Notes under the pieces: generated by a model
Told to the model about the DNA's origin: nothing
Databases searched by the model: none
Seen by the model: the letters and a program-made list of their open reading frames with translations, nothing else
In this document: positions 16,333-24,982 of the stretch, one piece after another
How positions within the stretch are numbered: the stretch's first letter is position 1
Layout: the number at the start of each line of letters is the position of its first letter
Source: REDI01 sp038123735
GTDB lineage: Bacteria > Myxococcota_A > UBA796 > GCA-2862545
Length of the DNA stretch: 27,082 bases
NCBI GenBank assembly: GCA_038123735.1
Contig: JAYPAP010000039.1
Span: forward strand, 1-27,082
Direction of reading: 5' to 3'
Translations under genes and position numbers: made by a program

Positions 16333-17762
16333 GAGCGACCTCCAACCGAGAGTTTTCCGACTTTAACCGTTGGCATCCCCTGACTCACCGGCACGCTCTG
16401 TCCATCCTTACCGCAGGTCCAGCCCCCTTCGTCGATCATCATGTCGTTTCCGACCATCTCGATGGCTTCAAGCACCGAGGGGCCATTGCCGATCAGGTTG
16501 ACATCCTTGACGGGGGTCGTGAGCTTGCCGTTCTCGATAAGACGTCCCTCGCGTACGTAGAAAGCGAAGTCCCCAGCTCCAATTTGAACTTGTCCATTCG
16601 AGAAGCTCTCACAGTACAGGCCATGCTTCACGCTGGCGATGATCTCTTCGGGAGTGTGCGATCCGGAGTCCATATAGGTCGCTCGCATGCGCGGGAGGAC
16701 AGGATGCCGGAAGGACTCTCTCCTTCCAGAACCGGTGGGATTGACTCCATATTGGCGAGCACTGATCCGGTCGTGGATGTAGGTCTCCAGCACGCCATTC
16801 CGAACCAAGACGGTATCTTCGGTCTCCTCACCTTCGTCATCGACGTTGAGGGCACCCCGGGTGTGAGGCAGGGTTCCGTTATCGTGGATAGTGACGGACT
16901 CAGGTGCGATCTTTTTACCGAGCTTATCGGCGTAGATGCTGATGCCTTTGCGGTTGAAGTCCGCTTCCATACCGTGCCCGATCGCCTCATGGAGGAGGAT
17001 CCCCGAGCTTCCTGCGGCCATGACTACGGGCATTTCACCGGCTGGTGGGGCCTCCGCCGTCAACGCGCGAAGGGCGCGTGCAACTGCCATGTCAACCAAG
17101 CGGTCTTGACGGCCCGCGTCGTAGAATCCCAAGCCATCGCGTGCCGATACGTTGTAGCTCCCGGACTCGGTCGTGCTTCCATCCACGGCCACACAACTCA
17201 CGAATCCGCGAGTCATGGGACGGTAGTCGGCGACGCGACGCCCATCGGCTCGAACGAGCAAGACTCGCTTATCCCCGTCGGCGAGGTAGGCCTGAACACG
17301 CTGAATGCGAGAGTCTCGGGAAAATGCCTCTTCTTCCCATTTCCGAAGCATTGGCACCCGCACGTCCATCTCGACATCGGACCACTCTCGATCCATGGGG
17401 TAGAAATCGGGAAGACGTGCCGGGCTCGCGTCGACCGGTGCGGTAAGGGCACCACCACGGGCGATTTGGCAGGCCGTTCCAGCGGCGCGTAGCAGGCTCT
17501 CTCGAGTCAGATCCTCCGTATAGGCATACCCGACTTGGTCCCCCACCACTACGCGAATGCCAGCCCCGAGGTCGACGCCGGTGAAGGCGCGACTCACCTT
17601 CCGGTCTGCGAGCATGATCGACGTGGATGTGGCGTGCTCAAAATAAATATCGGCATCATCCGCGCCAAATTGCGTGGCGACTGCGAGCGCCTCTCGAATC
17701 ACAGCGTCCGTGACGCCGAAAGACTCAAACCAGGTCTCGGCAGATTGTGCAGGTGAGGTCAC
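16329..17762 (-). CDS. tldD: TldD, catalytic subunit of the TldD-TldE metalloprotease
   Basis: 477 residues from GTG 17762, which has GGAG (17772-17769) six bases upstream. An in-frame TTG at 17789 would add nine residues but has no ribosome site. The active-site motif LLHEAIGHGMEAD is intact, giving the HExxxH zinc motif at H258, E259 and H263. Other family segments are VVMAAGSSGILLHEA, NVDDEGEETEDT and the C-terminal GDFAFYVREG region. It forms a heterodimer with the downstream PmbA and sits in the cytoplasm. It follows the Opu-type transporter on the same strand after a short spacer containing a perfect inverted repeat. Confidence 0.93.
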   Translation of the reverse strand: MTSPAQSAETWFESFGVTDAVIREALAVATQFGADDADIYFEHATSTSIMLADRKVSRAFTGVDLGAGIRVVVGDQVGYAYTEDLTRESLLRAAGTACQIARGGALTAPVDASPARLPDFYPMDREWSDVEMDVRVPMLRKWEEEAFSRDSRIQRVQAYLADGDKRVLLVRADGRRVADYRPMTRGFVSCVAVDGSTTESGSYNVSARDGLGFYDAGRQDRLVDMAVARALRALTAEAPPAGEMPVVMAAGSSGILLHEAIGHGMEADFNRKGISIYADKLGKKIAPESVTIHDNGTLPHTRGALNVDDEGEETEDTVLVRNGVLETYIHDRISARQYGVNPTGSGRRESFRHPVLPRMRATYMDSGSHTPEEIIASVKHGLYCESFSNGQVQIGAGDFAFYVREGRLIENGKLTTPVKDVNLIGNGPSVLEAIEMVGNDMMIDEGGWTCGKDGQSVPVSQGMPTVKVGKLSVGGRS

Positions 17763-17804
17763 GTATTTCTCCGAAGTTGATGCATTCAACGCTAATGGGC
17801 ACAG

Positions 17805-17831
17805 ACCCTGAAAGCGACCATGATTCAGGGT
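17805..17831 (-). promoter_or_regulatory. Perfect 8-bp inverted repeat between the transporter operon and tldD
   Basis: ACCCTGAA (17805-17812) and TTCAGGGT (17824-17831) are exact reverse complements separated by 11 bases. The dyad begins directly after the transporter permease stop codon (17832-17834) and ends about 40 bases before the tldD start. There is no T-run, so it is not a standard intrinsic terminator on its own. It could be an mRNA-stabilising hairpin, an attenuating hairpin, or a protein-binding dyad. Confidence 0.5.
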
Positions 17832-19394
17832 TCATTCCAATGTATCATCCAAGTTGCTGCGCTGAGGTCGAGAAACCTGGGCATTGAGCCAGCGAGCCGC
17901 CTCATCGGGCGTAGCCCCATCTTGATCGACCATACGGTTCGCCTCTCGCATGGTGTGCACATCGATACGCTGAAGGAGCGGCTTCAGGGCAGTCATCGCG
18001 ATGGGGTCGGAGGCGAGGGTCTCGGAGACGAGGAGGACGGCATCGTACGGAGGAAGGGCGTGGTCGGGATCGGTTAGGGTGCGAAGATTAAAGGCGGTGA
18101 TCCTGCCATCTGTGGAATATGCGGTGATCGCGTCGACATCTCCGGCCTTTGCAGCGTCATATAGGAATGAGGCGTCAAAGTTGCGTTTTGCTTTAAACTC
18201 GATGCCATAGGTATCTCGCATCGCGGTCCATTCAGAGCGCTGGAAAAATTCATAGTCCGCTCCAAAAGTGAGGGCAGAAGCGTCACGTGACAAATCGCGG
18301 AGGCTGGTCCAACCGTGTGTTTCCGCGTCTGTTTCCTTCACCGCGATCGCATAGGTATTTTCGAATCCGAGAGGACCCAGGAGTCTCGCCGACTTTTGGT
18401 TGGGAAGCCAGCGCTCCAGCCGTTCGATAATCTCTGTACGTCCCGCGGGCGCCCCATCCATGTGGTTCGACCAAATCGTGCCTGAGTAGTCGACATAGGC
18501 GTCTACGCCGCCTGACCCCAGCGCATCAAAGACGATCGAGCTGCCAAGGCCGTCGCGAATATGTACATCATAACCGGAATTTTCGAGGCGTTGCTGCATC
18601 ACGCGAGCGAGAATGTACTGTTCTGTGAACCCCTTGGCGCCCACGGTGACGGCGGGGCGCTTTGGCTTGATTAGGTCGGTAACTAGGGGAGAAGCTGCCA
18701 TCAGGGTGAGCAGTGAGATCGTGACTCCAGCGATCCAGGCGCGTCGGCGGCCAGTCCGGGTGCGTTCGATCCAGCCGAGGAGAAGATCCAGTCCAACCGC
18801 CAGTCCCGCGGCGCCGATACATCCCACGATTACCGCATCCCAGCTCCTGGTTTGCAGCCCCGCGAAGATCAAGTCACCCAGGCATGTTTGGCCAACCGGC
18901 GTGGCGAGCGTCGCGGTACCAACAACCCACACTGCGGCCGTGCGGATCCCGGCAAAGATCACAGGGGCTGCGAGAGGAAGTTCTACCTGGAGAAGAAGTT
19001 GGCGGTCCGTCATGCCGAGCCCGCGTCCTGCCTCGGTGAGCGTGGGGTCCACCCCGAGGAGGCCGGTGACAGTATTGCGGAGAATCGGCAGGATCCCGTA
19101 CAGGGATAGAGCCGAGATAGCTGGGAGGAAACCTAGAACGGGGGTGTCGAGGCCAACCAACTCTCCGATGTTGTGCACGGTTACGAATACCGGGACCATG
19201 AGGGCGAGCAACGCTAACGAGGGGATGGTCTGCAACACCCCCGCGGTCGCTAGAGCCGGGCCCTTCAGTCGCGGGCTGCGCGCCAAGAGGACGCCAAGCG
19301 GCAGACTTACGACGAGTGAGACGGTGAGGGCGACCAGGGTCAGCTGTAGATGGGCGGCAAGTAACGCCGGTAACGAGACGAGTAGCTCAGTCAT
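17832..19394 (-). CDS. Choline/glycine-betaine-type ABC transporter: permease fused to substrate-binding domain
   Basis: 520 residues. Residues about 1-215 are an Opu/ProW-type permease with five to six helices and the EAA loop EAGRGLGMTDRQLLLQVELP (121-140), which contacts the ATPase. A further hydrophobic helix (about 219-238) joins it to an OpuAC-type substrate-binding domain (about 249-510), beginning TVGAKGFTEQYILARVM with the family's K-x-FTEQ motif and containing GGVDAYVDYSGTIW. The fusion means that the receptor is tethered at the outer face of the inner membrane. Fused permease/binding proteins are known in OpuA and OpuF types. The likely substrates are quaternary-ammonium osmolytes. 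The ATPase gene upstream overlaps by eight bases. Confidence 0.87.
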   Translation of the reverse strand: MTELLVSLPALLAAHLQLTLVALTVSLVVSLPLGVLLARSPRLKGPALATAGVLQTIPSLALLALMVPVFVTVHNIGELVGLDTPVLGFLPAISALSLYGILPILRNTVTGLLGVDPTLTEAGRGLGMTDRQLLLQVELPLAAPVIFAGIRTAAVWVVGTATLATPVGQTCLGDLIFAGLQTRSWDAVIVGCIGAAGLAVGLDLLLGWIERTRTGRRRAWIAGVTISLLTLMAASPLVTDLIKPKRPAVTVGAKGFTEQYILARVMQQRLENSGYDVHIRDGLGSSIVFDALGSGGVDAYVDYSGTIWSNHMDGAPAGRTEIIERLERWLPNQKSARLLGPLGFENTYAIAVKETDAETHGWTSLRDLSRDASALTFGADYEFFQRSEWTAMRDTYGIEFKAKRNFDASFLYDAAKAGDVDAITAYSTDGRITAFNLRTLTDPDHALPPYDAVLLVSETLASDPIAMTALKPLLQRIDVHTMREANRMVDQDGATPDEAARWLNAQVSRPQRSNLDDTLE

Positions 19395-20160
19395 GGGTGG
19401 TCCTGACCAGCCGATTCAGAGCCATGGCTTGTCGGAGAGGGGTCTGGATAAGCGTGCGGATGTAGGGGTCTTGCTCTGGTCCGAGGAGGGCATCCGGTTG
19501 GTCAACACCGACGATCCGGCCGTCTTTCATGACCGCGATGCGAGATGCAAGGGTGAGGGCTTCGGCCATGTCGTGGGTGACCATCACCGTCGTTAGTCCC
19601 ATGGAATTATGGATTTCACGTACGTCCCTTTGGAGCCCATCACGGGTGACCGGGTCGAGCGCCCCGAATGGTTCATCCATCAGAAGTATCGATGGCTCGG
19701 CTGCCAACGCGCGCGCAAATCCGACCCGCTGACGCTGGCCGCCAGACAGCTGGGCGGGCATCCGGTTGCGGAACATGGTGGGCTCAAGACCGACCAAATC
19801 CAGGAGTTCATCGCAGCGTTTAGCGATTCGAGTCTCGTCCCAGCCGAGGAGCCTCGGCACAGTGGCCACGTTTTGTGCCACGGTCCAGTGGGGGAAGAGC
19901 GCGATGGCCTGGAGCACCCATCCCATCTTGCGCCGAAGGTGAACCGGATCTGAGGACGAGATGTCTACGCCACCGATCCACACGGAGCCCGATGAGGGTT
20001 GGATCAGCTGATTCATCAGCTTGAGGGTGGTTGTTTTTCCGCTTCCTGACTCGCCGACCAGGGCTACGAACTCACCGCTTTCCACCACCAAGGAAACATG
20101 GTCCACGGACCATGTGGCTCCTCCATCCCAAGTCTTTGATACATCGCGCAGTTCTATCAT
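19387..20160 (-). CDS. Choline/glycine-betaine-type ABC transporter ATPase
   Basis: 257 residues from ATG 20160 (MIELRDVSKTW), the position where family members begin. An ATG at 20220 would add 20 atypical residues. Motifs in order are Walker A GESGSGKTT (36-44, K42), Q-loop WVLQAIALFPH, signature LSGGQRQRV (138-146), Walker B ILLMDEP (158-164) and H-loop VTHDMAEA (H196). The protein stops soon after the nucleotide-binding domain. The pair of CBS domains found in ProV/OpuCA-type ATPases, which sense ionic strength or cyclic dinucleotides, is absent. It overlaps the permease-receptor gene by eight bases (ATGACTGA), which indicates coupled translation. Its start is 90 bases from the divergent gene at 20251. 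Confidence 0.88.
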   Translation of the reverse strand: MIELRDVSKTWDGGATWSVDHVSLVVESGEFVALVGESGSGKTTTLKLMNQLIQPSSGSVWIGGVDISSSDPVHLRRKMGWVLQAIALFPHWTVAQNVATVPRLLGWDETRIAKRCDELLDLVGLEPTMFRNRMPAQLSGGQRQRVGFARALAAEPSILLMDEPFGALDPVTRDGLQRDVREIHNSMGLTTVMVTHDMAEALTLASRIAVMKDGRIVGVDQPDALLGPEQDPYIRTLIQTPLRQAMALNRLVRTTHD

Positions 20161-20250
20161 CGCTGGTCGTCTAACCGCGTGGACGGAGTCCCGCTGGGAG
20201 GGTGTAGAGAGAACCCACATGGGCTAGCGGGAGCCGAGTGCGGAGGAGTG

Positions 20251-20766
20251 ATGGCGCGCAATTTGGCAGTCGGCTTGGTATTCGGTGGGTTCGCGGTTGC
20301 GTCTTTAGTCGGCGTCGTGGGCTACAACCTGGCACCGCGCACCAAGCCCGATCCCGTGAGCGTGGCGTTTTCAGAGCTGGTCCGCATGGAATCGCCACCG
20401 GCCGCGGTGAAGGTGCGTGGGGTGGCGCACTATCGGGGGCGTGCGACTCAATCGTATGCGGGGGGCCTGTTTTCGGACGCGAAGACGGTCCATGTATACG
20501 GTCTGTTCGACACCCACGATACGACGGGGCGGGAGATCCAGATCCTCGTGCGCTCGGATGTTGCTCCGGACCATTTGGTGGACTTTGAGTACGTGGAGTT
20601 GACCGGTTGGTATGAGCGGCCGGCTAGCCATACGGTGCCTACGAATACAGAGATACTCTTTTCGAGAGCTAACTATTTCTTCAGCGACAACCTCTGGGTT
20701 CTGGAGCCCTGGCAGATCGAGTCGTTCGATCCCGCTGCTGAGGCGCCGGTTGAAACATCGGATTAA
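20251..20766 (+). CDS. Small membrane-anchored protein of unknown function
   Basis: 171 residues from ATG 20251 with GGAGGAG at 20242-20248. A longer reading from 20179 lacks a ribosome site and adds an implausible Cys/Gly-rich leader. Residues about 5-28 form one membrane helix (LAVGLVFGGFAVASLVGVVGY), so most of the protein is probably periplasmic. The rest looks beta-rich: VKVRGVAHYRG, TVHVYGLFDT, REIQILVRSDVAP, FEYVELTGWYERP. This is reminiscent of an OB-fold such as CcmE, but I see no CcmE heme-binding His motif, so that comparison is loose. It lies 86 bases upstream of sucA on the same strand and may share its transcript. Family not recognised. Confidence 0.6.
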   Translation: MARNLAVGLVFGGFAVASLVGVVGYNLAPRTKPDPVSVAFSELVRMESPPAAVKVRGVAHYRGRATQSYAGGLFSDAKTVHVYGLFDTHDTTGREIQILVRSDVAPDHLVDFEYVELTGWYERPASHTVPTNTEILFSRANYFFSDNLWVLEPWQIESFDPAAEAPVETSD

Positions 20767-20852
20767 CGGCATGGGCGCAACCATGGGTTGCAGTTTGTGG
20801 GCTGTGCTGTTTCTCCGAGCGGAGTACCATTTCATCCGACCCAGGAGGGCTC

Positions 20853-23741
20853 GTGAGTGGCGAAAGCCTACTGAACGGCGACAATGCAGCGTTCCTCGAT
20901 GTGAAATACCAGTCTTGGCAGATTGACCCTGCGAGTGTGGAACCAGAGTGGGCTGCGTTATTCGCAAGCTGGCCGGCGGAAGATGGGGATCCCGCTGGTA
21001 CCATTCAGACCGGTCCAAGGTTCGCGCCGCGCTCGATCTACAACCGCGCGGCAGGGGTTTCGGGCTCCATGGCTTCGGATGACCTTCTCGGGGCCGCAGC
21101 GAAGCAAGCGAAAGTCGCACAGTTGATCAATGCATTTCGCGTGCGCGGCCACCTGATGGCGCAGGTCGATCCGCTCGGTCTGCGGGAACAGGTGGAGCAC
21201 CCTGAGCTGAGCCTTCCCTACTATGGACTTTCCGATTCCGACCTGGATCTTCGATTCGCCACAGCACCGCTGTACGGCCTCGGAGAGTTTGCGACCCTCC
21301 GCGAGATCGTGGAGCATTGTCGGCAAGCGTACTGCACGTATCTCGCCTGTGAGTAATTTATTATCAACGACTCGGAACAGAAGCAGTGGCTGGCTGAGGC
21401 GCTGGAGACACTTCCTAAGAAGGAAGTCCTGAATCGAGATGAGGAACTCCATTTGCTGCGCAGACTCTCGGATGCAGAGAGCTTCGAACGCATGCTTCAT
21501 ACTCGTTTTCCCGGCACGAAACGCTTCAGCTTGGAAGGCGGGGAGACCCTGATCCCACTTCTGGACCTGATGATCGACTATGCGGCAGACCGAGATGTGC
21601 GGGAAGTCGTGTTTGGTATGGCGCACCGTGGCCGACTCAATGTGCTTGCGAACATTCTGGGCAAGCCGGCTTCGGTCATCGTACGCGAGTTCGAGGACCC
21701 GGAAGGGGGCTCTGAACCCGATGGTACCGGCGATGTGAAGTATCACCTCGGCTACAGCGTCGATCGCCAGACTCGAGGCGGGAAGTCCGTCCACCTCTCG
21801 TTAACACCCAACCCCTCTCACCTAGAGGCCGTAGATCCGGTTGTTCAAGGCCGGGTACGAGCCAAGCAGGATCGCGCTGGGGATCCGGATCGACTGCGAC
21901 GGATGGGGGTTTTGATCCACGGGGATGCGGCCTTCGCGGGTCAGGGCGTCGTGGCCGAGATTCTCCAGGCAAGTGAGCTTCGGGCCTACCATACCGGCGG
22001 TATTGTTCATGTCGTCGTCAACAACCAGATCGGCTTTACGACCCAGCCGGAAGATGGTCGCTCAGGACCATATGCCACGGATATGGCCCGGTTACTTGGT
22101 ATTCCGATCTTCCACGTCAACGGGGAGAGCCCGCGGGCCGTCGCCGCTGCGGTGAAGATTGCCGTGAAGTGGCGGCAGAAGTTTCAACGCGATGTGGTCA
22201 TCGATATGTATTGCTATCGGAAGTACGGCCATAATGAGGGTGATGAGCCTGGATATACCCAGCCGAAGCTGTACAAGCTCATTCGCCAGCGCCCCACACC
22301 ACGGGCGGTCTACGCCAAGTGGCTCACCGATATTGGCTACGTCACTGCGGCAGAGGTCCAAGCGATCGAGCAGGAAAGCTATGCCGACATGACGGCTGCC
22401 CTCGATCCACCGAGTGCGCCGGCGAATGCCGAAGGTACTGCAGCCCAGATGGCGTCAAAAGGGCAAGATCCAGATGCACCAACCTATGTGAAAGACGCGG
22501 AAAAACCAGGTAATCAGCACTCGCGGCAATTTGACGGTGACCCCACGAAGGGGATCTGGGCGCGGTATCTCACGGGAGATGAGAGCGAGGTCGCCACAGC
22601 GGTCGACACGCAACGTCTCCGAGAGCTGCTCGAGCGAGCCAATCAGGTCCCAGAGGGATTCGATGCGCACCGTAAAGTGAGGCGGGTACTTAATCAACGC
22701 CTTTCCATGGCGCGCGGGGAGGCCCAGCTCGATTGGGCGGTGGCGGAACAAGCGGCTTTCGCCTCCCTTCTCGACGAAGGGTATCGGGTGCGAATGTCCG
22801 GTCAGGATGTCGGGCGAGGCACCTTCTCCCACCGTCATGCCGTGTTGACCGATATCTCGACCGTGGAAGAGTATCGTCCGCTTGACCACCTCTCTGAGGA
22901 CCAAGGGCGGTTTGAAATCTACGATAGTTTCTTGTCCGAGTACGGAGTATTGGGCTTTGAGTTCGGATATAGCCTAGACTACCCTGATGCGTTGGTCTTG
23001 TGGGAGGCGCAGTTCGGAGACTTCGCGAATGGGGCGCAGATCATGATCGACCAGTTCGTGGTCTCGTCCGAAGTGAAGTGGGGCCGATGTTCAGGGTTGG
23101 TGATGCTGCTCCCGCATGGCTTTGAGGGCCAGGGACCGGAGCACAGTTCGGCTCGATTGGAGCGGTATCTTCAGGCATGTGCCGATAACAATATTCAGGT
23201 CGCCAATATCACGACCCCGGCGAACTACTTCCACGCCTTGCGTCGGCAGATGGTGCGTCATGTTCGCAAGCCACTCGTGGTGATGTCGCCGAAGAGCTTG
23301 CTGCGCTCTCCGCTGGCCGTCAGCGACTTGGCGGAGCTGAGCGAGGGAGCATTTCAGCATGTCATCCCCGATCCAAATCCACCGAAAAAGGTGGAACGTA
23401 TCGTGTTTTGCTCGGGTAAGGTCTACTATGAAGTTGCCGCAGCCCGCGATGAAGCGAAAGCGAACGTGGCCTTACACCGGGTTGAGATGCTGTACCCGTT
23501 CCCGGATGAGCCCATCCTGCAATTAGCGGCTGAGCACCCGAAAGCGGAACTGGTTTGGTGCCAGGAAGAACCCAGGAATATGGGTGCATTCCCCACAATG
23601 TTCCATCGCTTTGCGGAGTGTCTCCCTGACCGTCGTCTCCATTACGTCGGTCGACCGGCGGCGGCGAGTCCGGCAGGTGGCTCAAATAAGGGTGACCGCG
23701 CGCAGCAGGCACTGTTGATCCAGCAGGCAATTACACTTTAG
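20853..23741 (+). CDS. sucA: 2-oxoglutarate dehydrogenase E1 component, interrupted by one in-frame TAA
   Basis: E1 decarboxylates 2-oxoglutarate with thiamine diphosphate and passes the succinyl group to the lipoyl arm of E2 in the TCA cycle. The frame runs 963 codons from GTG 20853, which has a strong AGGAGG at 20843-20848. Family features are the N-terminal E2-docking stretch near residues 14-25, GHLMAQVDPLG, PGTKRFSLEGGE, AHRGRLN (H258), GHNEGDEP (459-466) and GQDVGRGTFSHRH (about 650-662). The frame is continuous except for TAA at codon 168 (21354-21356). It falls between ACE and FIINDSEQ, where E1 proteins usually read E-Y-M/F-H-I. The TTG at 21453 sometimes taken as a start has no ribosome site. 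Either the gene is a fresh nonsense allele or the base is wrong. sucB follows 47 bases downstream. Confidence 0.9.
21354..21356 (+). other. In-frame TAA stop codon inside sucA
   Basis: Single TAA in an otherwise open frame of 963 codons. A one-base change to TAT or TAC would give Tyr, the residue expected in the conserved E-Y-(M/F) segment. Sequence homology continues at once on both sides without a frame change. Confidence 0.9.
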
Positions 23742-23788
23742 ACCTAGTTTTTAAACGTACTGAGCATTGCACAGCAAGAGAGAGTTCC

Positions 23789-24958
23789 ATGGCCATCGTA
23801 GACCTTCAGGTCCCCCAAATTGGTGAGTCGGTATCAAGCGTATTCATTGCCGGTTGGCTGAAGCAAGTCGGCGATTTCGTTGCTGCTGGCGACCCTGTGG
23901 TCGAGGTAGATTCCGATAAAGCGTCGATGGAAGTACCATCTCCTGTTTCAGGAGTGCTCGTGGAGCAGCTCGCCGCCGAGGGTGACGAAGTCGATATCGT
24001 TGCGGTGCTAGGCAGGATTGAGCCCGGTGAAGCTCCAGAAGGAGCAGCCGCACCTGCGGCGGAGGCGCCGAAAGAAGAGGCGCCCGCTGCTGGCAATACC
24101 AAGGCCGGCCCAGCCGCTCGGCGTGAGGCGCAGCAGAGCGGTGTAGCTATCGAATCGGTGGGTGGAACTGGCCGAAAAGGTCATGTGACAACTGCTGATG
24201 TTCGTCAGGCCAAGACCCAGGGCGTACCCTCTGCCCCAGCCCCGGTCGTCGACCAGGGGGCGCTCACGGAGCGGGTAAAGATGAGCCCTCTCCGGCGGAC
24301 CATCGCGCGTCGACTGCTGGAGGCCAAGCAATCTACGGCGATGCTCACGACCTTCAATGAGGTCGATATGAGCGGTATAATGGCGTTGCGCAAGACCTAT
24401 CAGGAGCGTTTTGTCGAAAAGAACGGGTTTAAACTCGGGTTCATGAGCTTCTTCGTCAAAGCCACCATTGAGGCGCTCAAGGAATTCCCCGCGGTAAACG
24501 CTGAGATCGACGGCAACGAGATCGTCTACAAGAACTTCTACAACATTGGAGTCGCCGTCAGTACGCCGCGCGGCTTGATGGTGCCGGTCGTCAAGAATGC
24601 CGACCAACTTTCCTTCGCCCAGACCGAGGCGGCGATCACCGAGCTCGCTGTACGCGCGCGCGATGGCAAGTTGCTGCCCAGTGACTTCGCGGATGGTACC
24701 TTCACGATTTCCAACGGCGGTGTCTTCGGCAGCCTGATGAGCACCCCGATCCTGAATCCGCCCCAAGTCGGGATCCTCGGTATGCATACCATCCAAAAGC
24801 GGCCGGTTGCCGTGGATGGTCAAGTGGTGATTCGTCCGATGATGTACCTCGCCATGTCGTATGACCACCGAATCATCGATGGGCGAGAGGCGGTGAGTTT
24901 CTTGGTGCGGATCAAGCAACTGGTGGAGAATCCGGAGCGCCTTCTTCTCGAGGTCTGA
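23789..24958 (+). CDS. sucB: Dihydrolipoyllysine succinyltransferase (E2 of 2-oxoglutarate dehydrogenase)
   Basis: 389 residues. The lipoyl domain covers about 2-77, with the lipoylated K44 in EVDSDKASMEVPSPVSG. A flexible Ala/Pro/Glu linker follows. The peripheral-subunit-binding domain is at about 106-140 (GPAARREAQQSGV ... GRKGHVTTADV). The catalytic acyltransferase domain is at about 160-389, ending in the active-site motif SYDHRIIDG (H360, D364). FTISNGGVFGSLMSTPILNPPQ is the typical E2 strand pair. It accepts the succinyl group from E1 and passes it to CoA. GAGAG-like purines precede ATG 23789. The dihydrolipoyl dehydrogenase (E3) gene is not in this window. It converges on the acetyltransferase gene with only 24 bases between. 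Confidence 0.95.
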   Translation: MAIVDLQVPQIGESVSSVFIAGWLKQVGDFVAAGDPVVEVDSDKASMEVPSPVSGVLVEQLAAEGDEVDIVAVLGRIEPGEAPEGAAAPAAEAPKEEAPAAGNTKAGPAARREAQQSGVAIESVGGTGRKGHVTTADVRQAKTQGVPSAPAPVVDQGALTERVKMSPLRRTIARRLLEAKQSTAMLTTFNEVDMSGIMALRKTYQERFVEKNGFKLGFMSFFVKATIEALKEFPAVNAEIDGNEIVYKNFYNIGVAVSTPRGLMVPVVKNADQLSFAQTEAAITELAVRARDGKLLPSDFADGTFTISNGGVFGSLMSTPILNPPQVGILGMHTIQKRPVAVDGQVVIRPMMYLAMSYDHRIIDGREAVSFLVRIKQLVENPERLLLEV

Positions 24959-24982
24959 TCAAAACTTGCGAGTCGCGCCCGA

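Noticed and set aside
16584..17492. 302-codon open frame antisense to tldD
   Set aside because: A shadow of codon bias in tldD, which is complete with its zinc motif.
18613..19596. 327-codon open frame antisense to the transporter genes
   Set aside because: It crosses two overlapping real genes, is Arg/Pro/Thr-rich and has no ribosome site.
20179..20250. N-terminal extension of the protein that starts at 20251
   Set aside because: No ribosome site before 20179, and the extension would precede the membrane helix with an atypical Cys/Gly-rich leader; ATG 20251 has GGAGGAG.
20777..20791. Small hairpin GCAACC-ATG-GGTTGC before sucA as a terminator
   Set aside because: Only a six-base stem with no following T-run; too weak to call.
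21453..23741. Separate gene starting at TTG 21453
   Set aside because: No ribosome site, and the preceding 96 bases back to the TAA continue E1 sequence in the same frame. It is the remainder of sucA, not an independent gene.
24008..24919. 303-codon open frame antisense to sucB
   Set aside because: sucB is clear on the plus strand with lipoyl and catalytic motifs; the antisense product is His/Arg-rich noise.
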